A DNA stretch of 64,000 nt from Oligoflexus sp. GTDB lineage: Bacteria > Bdellovibrionota_B > Oligoflexia > Oligoflexales > Oligoflexaceae. A program made the position numbers and the translations under genes. Positions 26,464-34,624 of this stretch are shown one piece after another. The stretch is from contig JACMOC010000036.1 of the NCBI GenBank assembly GCA_014378195.1, forward strand, positions 62,001 to 126,000. The letters are read 5' to 3'. The notes under the pieces were generated by a model. It did not search any database and was not told the origin of the DNA. It saw only the letters and a list, made by a program, of their open reading frames with translations. Position 1 is the stretch's first letter, and the number at the start of each line of letters is the position of its first letter.

Positions 26464-27584
26464 TGAAATCTCTTTCTTTTTGGCAAGTAGGTCTCATTTG
26501 TCTGCCTCTTCTTTTTGCATCGTGCGCAACAACGCCCGATAAAAAACCCGGTAAAGACAAGGAAGCGGCGTCTGGCAAGGACGATGCTAAAGACGACAAG
26601 GATAAGGACTCGGACAAGAGCGACAGCGAAAGCGCAAGCTCGGGGAGTTCAGGGACTTTCATCTACAGTTTGTCGAACAACAACCTGACTTCGTTCACAG
26701 TCAACACGAGTAAGGCAAAGTCGCTCGCGGATGACATCGAAGGCAAACTCAAAAATCCAACGATCAAAGATCGCAAGGACCTGGTTGCTCTCATGGCCGC
26801 AAAGCGATTGGCCGGGGAGGGCGTGGTCCCAGTCTTTCAGGTTGCCAAGCGTTTGATGATCGTCGAGATGAAAGACAACATCAAAAGGAGCACGCCCGAA
26901 GTTGCTATGCTCGAGCTTGCTCTCGCATCGATTCAGTCCAAACAGATTCCCATGGCGAACCACTGGATCGGTAAGCTACTTCAAAGTAAAAATCCCAAAA
27001 CCAAGGCCGCCGCACTCACGGCACAAGGTATGATTGCGTTGCTCGACAACCGCCTTCCGGAAGCCGTGGCGTTCTGGAATGAAGCTCTCAAGGTTAAGAG
27101 TGATTACGAGCCTGCTCGTTTGAATATTGGCTTCTCGGCCCTCCGTTATGGTGATGCCAAGACCGCCAAGTCTATGCTGTCCGGTATGGGCCAGGACTGG
27201 TTTGTGCAGACCGGGCTCATGCAGGCGGAACGTTTGAGTGACAATGCTCAGGAGGCGGCGTCGCTCTGCAAATCGATACTCGAGAAAAAGCCAAACTATA
27301 AACCGGCTCTTTATAGCTGCGCGCTAAACGAATACCAAGGCCTTGGCAACCTCGCCAAAGCCCGTCTCGATCTAGAGCATGTGGCTAAGGCGGGCGGCGG
27401 ACCCTCGTCCATCGACGAAAAGACTTTTCTGATCTTGGGAAAAATAGAAAAAGAACTTAATATGCAGCAGCAAAAAGAGGGGGCTGCAAAAGCGGCCGCC
27501 GCTGCGGCTGCCGCGAAATCCAAGGCAGGCGCACCTCCAGGTGCCGGCGCTCCTGCCGCACCGGCGGCCGTTCCAGCAAAATAA
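26463..27584 (+). CDS. TPR lipoprotein of the motor cluster
   Basis: 373 residues with lipobox FASC. After the lipid-bearing Cys there is a very charged Lys/Asp/Ser linker of about 50 residues, which can span distance to a partner, then TPR-like repeats (MIALLDNRLPEAVAFWNEALKVKSDYEPARLNIGFSAL in pieces, and the SILEKKPNYKPALYSCAL unit). The last 45 residues are Ala/Gly/Pro-rich. It is coupled to the upstream TPR gene (TAATG overlap). A terminator after it separates it from the FHA gene. It would tether the TPR scaffold to the outer or inner membrane leaflet. Confidence 0.7.
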   Translation: MKSLSFWQVGLICLPLLFASCATTPDKKPGKDKEAASGKDDAKDDKDKDSDKSDSESASSGSSGTFIYSLSNNNLTSFTVNTSKAKSLADDIEGKLKNPTIKDRKDLVALMAAKRLAGEGVVPVFQVAKRLMIVEMKDNIKRSTPEVAMLELALASIQSKQIPMANHWIGKLLQSKNPKTKAAALTAQGMIALLDNRLPEAVAFWNEALKVKSDYEPARLNIGFSALRYGDAKTAKSMLSGMGQDWFVQTGLMQAERLSDNAQEAASLCKSILEKKPNYKPALYSCALNEYQGLGNLAKARLDLEHVAKAGGGPSSIDEKTFLILGKIEKELNMQQQKEGAAKAAAAAAAAKSKAGAPPGAGAPAAPAAVPAK

Positions 27585-27602
27585 TCGTGAAAAAAATGAA
27601 TC

Positions 27603-27638
27603 GGCTTGCAGGTTATCCATCTGCGAGCCCTTTGTTTT
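27603..27638 (+). terminator. Terminator after the motor/TPR operon
   Basis: Stem GGCTTGCAG/CTGCGAGCC (one G-T pair) with a nine-base loop, then CTTTGTTTT, 19 bases past the stop. The FHA gene thus probably has its own promoter. Confidence 0.7.
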
Positions 27639-27792
27639 GCCTCTCTGACGCTAGTCGAAAAGCGTAGTGCCAGAGTCTTGCTCTTCAGCTATTTCGGGCT
27701 CATTCCTCAAGAAGGCTTCCCATTTACATTGCAACACGCAATAATAGTTGTATTAGCGTTTTAATTTCGATCTTGATGACAGAGGAACGTGA

Positions 27793-29940
27793 ATGAACCT
27801 CGAGATTCACTATTCGCCTCCGAATCAGTCGCGCCAGGTAGTTCCTGTACGCGACCGACTCATGATAGGTTCCTTGTTATCGAACGAAGTCGTGATTCGC
27901 GCGGCCGGGGTCGAACCCATTCATGCGATGATAGAAGTTCTGGAAAAAGGCATCCATGTTCTTACCGATCTCGGCTCACAGTCGGGTGTTTTCCTAAACG
28001 GTCAGAAGGTTGATGTTGAGGCTCCTGTAAAAATTGGCGATAAGATAACCATCGGCAACGTTCAGATAGAGGTTTTAGCGCAAGCCACGGCTGAGGCTGC
28101 TCAGTTTAAGGACGCGAAAAACGACAAAACCCAGGCGGGTGATGCTCTTGCGCTTCGTATGAAGAAAACGCAAATGGCGCCAGCAGGACGAGTCAACTAT
28201 GGGGACGAAGACGACGATGCGGAGAATGCAGACGAGATGAGTGATGATCCAAGGTCTACAGTACTCGCTGATCCGAGAGAACAGGATAGAGGCTCCGATA
28301 ATGGAGAACTTCTCTTCTCGCCCCGCAATGCCAAACCAAGTGGAAACGTACTTGAGGTCGTAGCTTATTGGGAAGACACGATTTTGGATGTGGACATGTT
28401 CCACCCAAAAATCAAAAATAACGAGCGCGTAACCATCGGTGTACCCGGCAAAGCCCATTTTCTGGCTGGTGGTACCGAGGACATCAAACGTTACAAACTT
28501 GCTTCGGTGTCCAAGGAAGGTTATACGATCCATCTTCGCTCTGATATGTCGGCCCGCATTCGCAAAGGCGGCCGCGTTATCGAGGAGTCGGGTGATCGCA
28601 CGATCGAAATGAGCAGGAACGATATTGCCCATGTGACCCATGGCGCAATCAAATACTTTTTGATGTTCATAAAACCGCCGGTACTCGAGCTCCCTCGTCA
28701 GAGCGCTCGTGATCCCGTTTTTATGTTGATTAGCGCTTTGTCCCTGGTCCTCTATCTCGGAGCAATCTCAGCTATATTCATGGGCAAAACGCCGAAAAAA
28801 GATGATAACGACGACCTCTGGTCAATCGTGAATACTCCTGAGAAAAAAGATATGCCGAAGCCACCTGAAAAGAAAAAGGTGGAGATCGCAGAAGTAAAAA
28901 AAGAGCCACCGCCTCCGGTTGAGCCTCCAAAGCCACCCCCGAAGCCACCGGCTCCGGTGAAGCCTGAAGAGAAACCAAAACCAGTGGAAGTAGTAAAACA
29001 GCCAACTCCGACACCGACCCCGGTAAAAGAACTGGCGAAGGTTCCGACTCCGACGCCCGTGCCTCCTAAGGCGCCTACTCCGGAAGCGAAACAGTCACCC
29101 AAGGCGGGCATGGCGAAGCTTCAGGACAAACCGGATATGAAAAACCCCGGTAAGGTCAATCCCAACAAAGCACAGGGCCTCAGCGGCGGCGCACTGGGTG
29201 GAGGCAAACCGAATCCAAACGCGGGTGGCGAACGTAAGGGTAAAGAATCGAACGACCTCGCTGGTGTCGAAGGCGGAGCGCCTAACAAAGCAGCTGGCGT
29301 AAACCTGAGTAAGCTCGGGATGGGCGTAGGGCAGATTCTCAATAAGAATACAGCCGGCGCAATCAAAACAGACTTCAAAGACAGTGTCGGTGGAGCCGGC
29401 GGAGGCTCTGGATCAGCCGCTCGCACCACAGGACTCGGTGGGCCTGGTTCCGGTAAAAGCCTCGGTATAGCAGGTACTGGAGGCGCCGCAAACCAATTCG
29501 GTGGTTTCGGCGGTAACGGTTCAGGTGCAGGCGGCGCCGGCGGATTAGGCGGCGCGGGACTCGGTAACGGATTCGGCAAAGGTGATGGCAAGGGCGGTCA
29601 GGGTCGTACACAGGTTGACGTTCCCCCTGGAGATCCGGTTGTAAGCGGCGGTTTGACGAACCAGGAGGTTCAAGCGGTTATCCGCGCCAACCTCAACCAG
29701 ATTCGTCACTGTTACGAAACGCTTCTGCAACGGTCACCAAACGCGAACGGTAAGATTAAGGTTAACTTCACGATTGGCGCTGATGGTCATGTGACGGCAA
29801 CCTCGATCAACGCGGACTCTATCGGCGATTCAGCTATGTCAGGTTGTGTGACCGGGAAGATCGTTCGCTGGGCATTCCCGCATCCAAGGGGTGGTCAACA
29901 GGTCCAAGTTACATACCCATTTGTATTCAATCCTATGTAA
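27793..29940 (+). CDS. FHA-domain inner-membrane protein with AgmX/PglI-type (TonB-like) C-terminal domain (GltG-like)
   Basis: 715 residues. Residues about 15-90 form an FHA domain (MIGSLLSNEVVIRAAGVEPIHA and LGSQSGVFLNGQKV in pieces), which binds phospho-Thr peptides. A second FHA-like or linker region follows to about residue 290, then one membrane helix (LISALSLVLYLGAISAIF, about 307-325). The periplasmic part has a Pro/Lys-rich stretch (about 355-430), a Gly-rich stretch (about 450-610) and a C-terminal domain starting GGLTNQEVQAVIRANLNQIRHCYE and ending in YPFVFNP, the TonB-like domain seen in AgmX/PglI proteins. This is the architecture of myxobacterial GltG. Likely it takes energy from the TolQR motor and contacts outer-membrane parts. 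No Ser/Thr kinase is nearby. Confidence 0.82.
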   Translation: MNLEIHYSPPNQSRQVVPVRDRLMIGSLLSNEVVIRAAGVEPIHAMIEVLEKGIHVLTDLGSQSGVFLNGQKVDVEAPVKIGDKITIGNVQIEVLAQATAEAAQFKDAKNDKTQAGDALALRMKKTQMAPAGRVNYGDEDDDAENADEMSDDPRSTVLADPREQDRGSDNGELLFSPRNAKPSGNVLEVVAYWEDTILDVDMFHPKIKNNERVTIGVPGKAHFLAGGTEDIKRYKLASVSKEGYTIHLRSDMSARIRKGGRVIEESGDRTIEMSRNDIAHVTHGAIKYFLMFIKPPVLELPRQSARDPVFMLISALSLVLYLGAISAIFMGKTPKKDDNDDLWSIVNTPEKKDMPKPPEKKKVEIAEVKKEPPPPVEPPKPPPKPPAPVKPEEKPKPVEVVKQPTPTPTPVKELAKVPTPTPVPPKAPTPEAKQSPKAGMAKLQDKPDMKNPGKVNPNKAQGLSGGALGGGKPNPNAGGERKGKESNDLAGVEGGAPNKAAGVNLSKLGMGVGQILNKNTAGAIKTDFKDSVGGAGGGSGSAARTTGLGGPGSGKSLGIAGTGGAANQFGGFGGNGSGAGGAGGLGGAGLGNGFGKGDGKGGQGRTQVDVPPGDPVVSGGLTNQEVQAVIRANLNQIRHCYETLLQRSPNANGKIKVNFTIGADGHVTATSINADSIGDSAMSGCVTGKIVRWAFPHPRGGQQVQVTYPFVFNPM

Positions 29941-29964
29941 AAGTGACTTACATGATAGGCGAAG

Positions 29965-29988
29965 CGTGTCCCAAAAGGGCACGTTTTT
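29965..29988 (+). terminator. Terminator of the FHA/AgmX-type gene
   Basis: Stem CGTG(T)CCC/GGGCACG with an AAAA loop and five T, 25 bases after the stop. Confidence 0.75.
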
Positions 29989-30372
29989 CTGTTTTAAGCG
30001 CCAAAATCGAATTGGACACATCATTTTTTTTGCGGTCCAAGAGCTGGCTAACTGACCAAAATCCTATATAATAATTAGATATGGCGCAGATAATGTCACG
30101 TTTCACAGGGCTTTTTAGGGTTCGCGGATTGGGTTTTATGGGGTAGAGTGATTGAACTCGAATGTTCTTTCGTCACCCTCTGGTGGCAGTTTGAAACGAG
30201 AGATTTTAGAAACGCGCTCTTCCCATACAGGGAGCTCAGTATTTCTTTTATCTAGTACGCCTCGTCTCTTGGAGATGGGTGTTAGGAGCTGTCGCTGCGA
30301 ATGATGGGTTTATAGGAAATCCCCAGGAGCCTCGACATACATCTCTAAACCTTCGATAAGGAAAAGGTCACG
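29989..30372. other. Intergenic region before the LysM/M23 gene
   Basis: About 380 bases without a supported gene. The start is A+T-rich. No RNA gene or clear promoter hexamers were seen; the promoter for the next gene is expected here. Confidence 0.3.
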
Positions 30373-31125
30373 ATGATCAAGATCAGAACGCTTGCAATCT
30401 TCGCAAGCAGCGTAGCTGCCTTCAGCTGTGCACACCGGCTTCCCGCTCCTCCGGGCGCGCAAACCAACGGTTCTGTTACGCATGAAGTTCAGCAAGGCGA
30501 GACTCTTCTCCAAGTCGGACAGCAGTACGCAGTCGCTCCCCGCAGCATCCAACGCGTGAATCATCTCGGCTCCCTCGAAGAGCTAAAACCCGGCCAACTG
30601 ATTTATATCCCTGTTAGTGAGAAGGCTCCAGAGTCTGCTGACTTGCGTGGAAGAGGTACCGAGGTCGAAAGACCCGAGGTTTTATCCAGCGATGAAGACG
30701 AGTCGATTACGGGTCGCAGGGCGGAACTCTACTCGCAGTATCGACAGCTTGAATGGCCGCTTGAAAACGGCGAAATCGAGTCCAGCTTCGGTCCCCGTGG
30801 CCACCGTCGGCACAAAGGCCTCGACATTTTCCCTAAGGGCAACAAAGAAATCGTTGCCGCTCAAGATGGTGTCGTAGAGTTCGCCGGCAAAAAAAGAGGT
30901 TATGGCAATGTTGTGGTTCTCAACCACAAGACTTACAAGACCCTCTACGCACACTGCTCAAAACTCTGGGTTAACCGCGGGCAGGTCGTACGTATGGGCG
31001 AGAAAATCGCACACGTTGGCGCTACCGGTAATGCGCGGGGCGTTCATCTCCACTTCGAATATCAAAACATGCACAATGTAGCGATGGATCCTCTGCCACA
31101 TCTCGATAGAGATTTTGCTCACTGA
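30373..31125 (+). CDS. LysM and M23-peptidase lipoprotein (NlpD/EnvC-like)
   Basis: 250 residues. The N-terminal signal ends at a possible lipobox AFSC. Residues about 38-80 form a LysM peptidoglycan-binding module (VQQGETLLQVGQQYAV, LKPGQLIYIP). Residues about 125-245 form a LytM/M23 domain with FGPRGHRRHKGLDI carrying the first His and Asp zinc ligands and HLHFEY carrying the last His. All zinc ligands are present, so it could be an active endopeptidase, unlike NlpD, where they are lost. It acts in the periplasm on peptidoglycan cross-links or activates amidases. It follows the motor cluster after a 430-base gap, so a joint role is possible but unproven. Confidence 0.82.
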   Translation: MIKIRTLAIFASSVAAFSCAHRLPAPPGAQTNGSVTHEVQQGETLLQVGQQYAVAPRSIQRVNHLGSLEELKPGQLIYIPVSEKAPESADLRGRGTEVERPEVLSSDEDESITGRRAELYSQYRQLEWPLENGEIESSFGPRGHRRHKGLDIFPKGNKEIVAAQDGVVEFAGKKRGYGNVVVLNHKTYKTLYAHCSKLWVNRGQVVRMGEKIAHVGATGNARGVHLHFEYQNMHNVAMDPLPHLDRDFAH

Positions 31126-31147
31126 GTTTCCGCTCGATCCTGATCAT

Positions 31148-31188
31148 AAAAAAAGCCGTTTCCCTCAACGTGGGAGACGGCTTTTTTT
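31148..31188. terminator. Bidirectional terminator after the LysM/M23 gene
   Basis: Stem AAGCCGT-TTCCC/GGGA-GACGGCTT with A-run before and T-run after, between convergent genes. Confidence 0.88.
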
Positions 31189-31217
31189 ATAGGAGTGGGC
31201 TAGGCGCAAGCCTGTTT

Positions 31218-31493
31218 TCAAGCGGCTTTTCTCTTGGGCGGCTTCGGCAGTTCTTTTTTGAGACTCGCCATGCGTGACTCTATTCCATAACGGGATTCAC
31301 CAAGAATTATGTAATTTGTATCGCTTGTAATTGCAGCGTAGAAGTCGCGGTTAAGAGTGTCGCTGGCCTTTGGTTTGCGGCCGACACACCAAAGCACGAT
31401 TCGTTTGATTTGCCACGACAGGCGTGACAATAAAGATGTGCCTGCTTCATGGACTCTCATACCTTCACCCGCGTAGCGTTTTTTGCCATTCAT
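31218..31493 (-). CDS. Small basic protein of unknown function
   Basis: 91 residues, no signal peptide, strongly basic, ending in PKPPKRKAA. The open frame runs upstream to 31754, but the part before 31493 reads as non-coding, and a GGGAAG site precedes ATG 31493 by six bases. A short hydrophobic piece (RIVLWCVG) is too short to be a sure membrane helix. It is divergent from the secreted-protein gene starting near 31594. No family is recognised. Confidence 0.5.
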   Translation of the reverse strand: MNGKKRYAGEGMRVHEAGTSLLSRLSWQIKRIVLWCVGRKPKASDTLNRDFYAAITSDTNYIILGESRYGIESRMASLKKELPKPPKRKAA

Positions 31494-31593
31494 GACACTT
31501 CCCAGCTCCTGCTTTTTTGGTTCATACTCTTTCTTCGGACGGCTTCGCCTTTGCTTAACGGGAAAATATTGCCCAGATAGAAACGAGGTCCCT

Positions 31594-31998
31594 ATTTCGA
31601 CATTTTTGACGCTCTGTTTATTTCTTTTAAGCGTCGAGGCCCTAAGCGAGTCTTCAGCGCAGGCAAGCGCCCCTCTGGTTCTGGGAGGCCGGGACTGGAC
31701 TTTGACGATTTCTGCAGCCGATTCTGAGCTTCTCATCGGGATCCAGACCAACACTTACATACCCTGGTGCTTTGATGCTCTAAAGGGCCGCGGTGCTTTG
31801 AAGCAGATGAGTTTGAGTCTCCACTGGTCGCCCGACGGCACACCCCATCTCTCGCTTGGAGCGAAACAGCTCGTCACACGGCAGGATGAAACAGATATCC
31901 TCACGTGTCTTGACGCAAGTCTTAAAGAATTTCCGCCGAAGCATAGTCTTGATCATGATGTTTTGGATTTTGGTTTTGTGCGCAGCCGGAAGCAGTAG
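31594..31998 (+). CDS. Secreted protein of unknown function, possible ATT start
   Basis: About 134 residues. The N-terminus is a good signal peptide (STFLTLCLFLLSVEALSESS, cleavage after AQA). The mature part ends in a His/Asp-rich tail (HSLDHDVLDFGF). There is no ATG, GTG or TTG with a ribosome site at this place. An ATT at 31594 has GAGG five bases before it and begins the signal peptide exactly; a TTG at 31606 is too far from GAGG. The frame is open back to 31483, which would run into the 5' end of the opposite gene. Two Cys may pair. Family unknown. Confidence 0.45.
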   Translation: MSTFLTLCLFLLSVEALSESSAQASAPLVLGGRDWTLTISAADSELLIGIQTNTYIPWCFDALKGRGALKQMSLSLHWSPDGTPHLSLGAKQLVTRQDETDILTCLDASLKEFPPKHSLDHDVLDFGFVRSRKQ

Positions 31999-32010
31999 GA
32001 GTAGATATGG

Positions 32011-32038
32011 AAAAGCCGTCACCCTTGGGAGGTGACGG
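32011..32038 (-). terminator. Hairpin after the Ala/Lys-rich secreted protein gene
   Basis: Stem CCGTCACC/GGTGACGG with a seven-base loop. On the minus strand a short CTTTT follows. The T-run is short, so efficiency is uncertain. Confidence 0.5.
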
Positions 32039-32081
32039 ACTCCAATTAAGCTAGGTAAGCTTGACGCCAACCCCGCTGAAA

Positions 32082-32330
32082 TTATTTGCCAGCTGGAGCT
32101 GTTGTCGCGTCAGCAGGAGCAGAAGTTGTGCTTGGAGCAGCTTCTTTGCCTTTAGCAGCGTGTTTTGCTTTTTTCGCGTGTTTGTCTTTGTGAGCATCAG
32201 CTTTTGCGCTGTCTGTTGTAGTTGTTGCAGCAGCTGCGTCAGTAGGAGCTGGAGTTGTTGCTGTTTGAGCGAAAGAAACAGCAGAAACCAAAAGTGCAGA
32301 AGCGAGGAGGCCAGTTGCGACGAGTTTCAT
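32082..32330 (-). CDS. Small secreted Ala/Thr/Lys-rich protein
   Basis: 82 residues with a textbook signal peptide (GLLASALLVSAVSFAQ). The mature 60 residues are low in complexity: an Ala/Thr-rich start, a central Lys/His/Ala block (HKDKHAKKAKHAAKGK) and an Ala/Thr/Pro-rich end. Such histone-H1-like composition suggests an unfolded cationic protein in the periplasm, perhaps contacting the cell wall or polyanions. AAGGA lies eight bases before the ATG. Monocistronic. No known family. Confidence 0.65.
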   Translation of the reverse strand: MKLVATGLLASALLVSAVSFAQTATTPAPTDAAAATTTTDSAKADAHKDKHAKKAKHAAKGKEAAPSTTSAPADATTAPAGK

Positions 32331-32653
32331 ATAAAATCCTTTGTCGTTTTTAAACCCCGAACACTTAATGTGTTCAGACTTTGAAGGTACCTAACCTAAA
32401 AGATTTCGCGAAGTTTGCAATATGTTTTTATCATTAAGCGCGATTTGAAAAAATGGTATGCAATATCAATTAGTTAAAATATTGTCTTTTTGCCAATAAT
32501 GTACTACTCGGCCTTAGTGTCACTAGATTTTTTGCAGTGATTCGTTTTCTCAGAAATCACTGCGGACGAATATCACTCTTCCTTCATGTTTCATTCATCC
32601 AATTATGGCTTGAATTCACGCATTGCAGCGAATGGAAGGCTGAATTTTTCAGT
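32331..32653. other. A+T-rich intergenic region
   Basis: About 320 bases between the minus-strand small gene and the pseudogene that ends at 32654. It holds the promoter of the small gene near 32340-32420. No gene or RNA was recognised. Confidence 0.3.
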
Positions 32654-33596
32654 TCAATATTGGGTAAACGCCAAGTATTGCCCATCCTGCCCCCCGTTCA
32701 GCCATTCAAATTTCTTCCCATCGAAGGTAACAAGAACGATCCGTCCTGCCCCCTGTTCGACTATGAAAATGTTGCCAACCAAATCGACTGCGATACCAGT
32801 CGGGCCAAGCCGATTGTCCGCGACAACGACACCACCACTGGGGGCCCTCTCCGGGTATCGAATGACCTTGCCATCCAAAGGATCGGCCGCGAATGACGAG
32901 ATAGGCCTGGTAGACACCCGAGTCGTCACCGGTTACGACAGAAAGAGTGTTGTTTTTAAGCACGTCGATCGCTGACTTATTGCTTCCGACCAAGAGATCG
33001 CTGAGTAGAAGGTCGAAGCTGTTGCGCGTTGCAACTTTGTATTGCGCGAGCGAAAAATCAATAAACGTTGTGTTTGGGGTATTGACGCCATTGCCAAAGT
33101 ACAGCCTATGACTGATTTCTGGTGACGTTGTATTGACCAAGGAAAGAGGTGGTCGCCCGGTAAACACACCATCGACAAAGATGGCTTCGGTATCTGAGGC
33201 ATCGCGTGCAGTGTCGATGACCAAGTGAGCTTCAACAAATTGATAGTTGTTCTGTGGGGACTAGAAGTTGAAATTAAAAGGCGTTTGGCCGTCGGTGACG
33301 GGGGATCCTAACGCCGCAGCGGGGCCAGTAAATGGAAGCATGACTGCCGTCCAACCGGAGATGCCGCTTGTTGCCTCCACGATTTGGGTGACGTTAACGA
33401 TATTGTAGATGGGAGCGGCTTTGGTTTTTGCCACGGAGGGCTTATTCACAATGGTAGGAGCCGTGGTTGTGCGATTGGCTCCTCCTCCTCCAAGCACAGC
33501 ACTGACCAGCTCCGCGCCCTGATCATAGCCCTGCTTTTGACCACAGGCCGACAGCCACAAACTGCTCATAAGAACAATAAGACTGTATTTCTCTAG
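32654..33596 (-). pseudogene. Decayed lipoprotein gene with a lectin-like region and an NHL-like piece
   Basis: Three open stretches join into one protein. 33261-33596 encodes a lipoprotein signal (SLIVLMSSLWLSACGQ) and a Ser/Thr-rich linker. An in-frame TAG (33261-33263) interrupts it. The frame then continues with a concanavalin/LamG-like segment (FVEAHLVIDTARD, AIFVDGVFTGRPP, RLYFGNGVN). Near 32890-32930 the sense frame shifts, giving a beta-propeller-like piece (GPTGIAVDLVGNIFIVE, GRIVLVTFDGKKF) to 32654. The signal peptide frame has no standard start codon with a ribosome site. Only about one propeller blade is left, so the 3' end may also be lost. I call it a pseudogene; readthrough or sequencing error are alternatives. 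Confidence 0.7.
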
Positions 33597-34124
33597 GGCT
33601 AGCCGATTCCGACTGGTGCTCGTATTCCATCCCAGGGGCTTATAGCAACCGTTACTCGACTCTTAATGACGTCATCGTCAGGAATTTTCTAAAACTAAGT
33701 TTATGGCATAAGTCACTAAAACTTAACGGTAATAGTGTGTCGATTGAAAAAGCGGTATCGGGTTACGATGCAAAATACAAGGAAAGCCTCGCGCGGATGA
33801 AGTGGCGAGGCTTTTTTTGATTAAGGGCTGCAGCTTTATCGAAGAAATCGTAGTCGCATCTTCATCATCAGGCGATCGCTTCTAAATTATCATTAGCGAA
33901 CTTTCTTCAATCAAGCATGAGTTCCGTGCGGAAATATGTAAATTGTCCTTCGTATTTTGGAAGAGTGAAAAAGCATGGCTAACAAAATTAAATTTGCGAA
34001 AATAGAAACGAATACTTAATCTTAATAAGACACTGTAATCCAGGCGATTTGACCGCCATATCTCGATCAACTGCTCATTTGTAAAAAATACGCTTTTTCG
34101 TGTGTCCGTTGATAGAAAGGTTTT
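33597..34124. other. Intergenic region with an orphan terminator
   Basis: About 530 bases with no supported gene. A strong plus-strand terminator at 33783-33818 has no gene in front of it. The region is A+T-rich elsewhere and includes the promoter for the CheY-like gene at its end. Confidence 0.4.
33783..33818 (+). terminator. Orphan plus-strand terminator
   Basis: Stem AAAGCCTCGC/GCGAGGCTTT with a 12-base loop, then a T-run. The nearest upstream genes are on the other strand, so it may end an unannotated small RNA that starts between about 33650 and 33770. Confidence 0.75.
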
Positions 34125-34550
34125 ATGTCAGAAGTTTTGAAGGTGCTTATCGTTGAAGACGATGTTGATCTGCGTACAGCACTCGAAAGCGATGTAATGG
34201 AGCTAGGATTTGAGGTTGTTTCGGCCGGTAACGGGCTCGAAGCCTTAGTTGTATTCCGTACGACCAAGATCGATATTATTCTATCTGACCTGAACATGCC
34301 GAAAATGTCGGGAGTGACTCTGCTCGCTGAACTTCGTCAACTTGGATACTATCATCCTTTCATTGTTCTCTCGGGATACGGTACACGCGAAGAGGTGATC
34401 GAACTCATTCGCGGAAGCGCCTACAATTTTCTTAATAAACCCGTTCTTTTCGAAGATTTGAAAGTGGCATTGGTTGCTGCGTCTAAGTATGCAAGACTAT
34501 TGTCAACGGCTATGGGTGAAGCTAGAGCAAAGGTGGATGCGGCAGAGTAA
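34125..34550 (+). CDS. CheY-like response regulator (receiver only)
   Basis: 141 residues, one receiver domain. It has the acidic pair in IVEDDVDLR, the phospho-acceptor Asp in IILSDLNMP, the Ser in FIVLSGYG and the Lys-Pro in FLNKPVLF, so all catalytic positions are present. A short helical tail of about 20 residues follows, without output domain. It is an orphan: no kinase within several kilobases. It is intact although its flanking genes are decayed. Candidates for a partner include the histidine kinase at 53.9 kb, which is only a guess. Confidence 0.88.
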   Translation: MSEVLKVLIVEDDVDLRTALESDVMELGFEVVSAGNGLEALVVFRTTKIDIILSDLNMPKMSGVTLLAELRQLGYYHPFIVLSGYGTREEVIELIRGSAYNFLNKPVLFEDLKVALVAASKYARLLSTAMGEARAKVDAAE

Positions 34551-34589
34551 GAAGTGGCAGAGAACGTGGAAGAAATTCCTATTAAAACT

Positions 34590-34612
34590 ACTTCCGTTAA
34601 GAAGTTTTTTTT
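34590..34612 (+). terminator. Terminator after the CheY-like gene
   Basis: Short stem ACTTC/GAAGT with a six-base loop followed by eight T, 40 bases after the stop. Confidence 0.6.
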
Positions 34613-34624
34613 GCGATCTGTAGA

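Noticed and set aside
28752-29591. Long minus-strand frames opposite the FHA/AgmX gene, rich in Gly, Pro or Ala
   Set aside because: They mirror the repetitive Pro/Gly codons of the real gene; no start sites or families.
31494-31754. Upstream extension of the small basic protein gene (to 31754)
   Set aside because: A ribosome site supports the start at 31493 and the extension overlaps the signal-peptide gene antisense with no protein-like features.
33882-34070. 62-codon minus frame before the CheY-like gene
   Set aside because: A+T-rich, no ribosome site, no domain; treated as chance.
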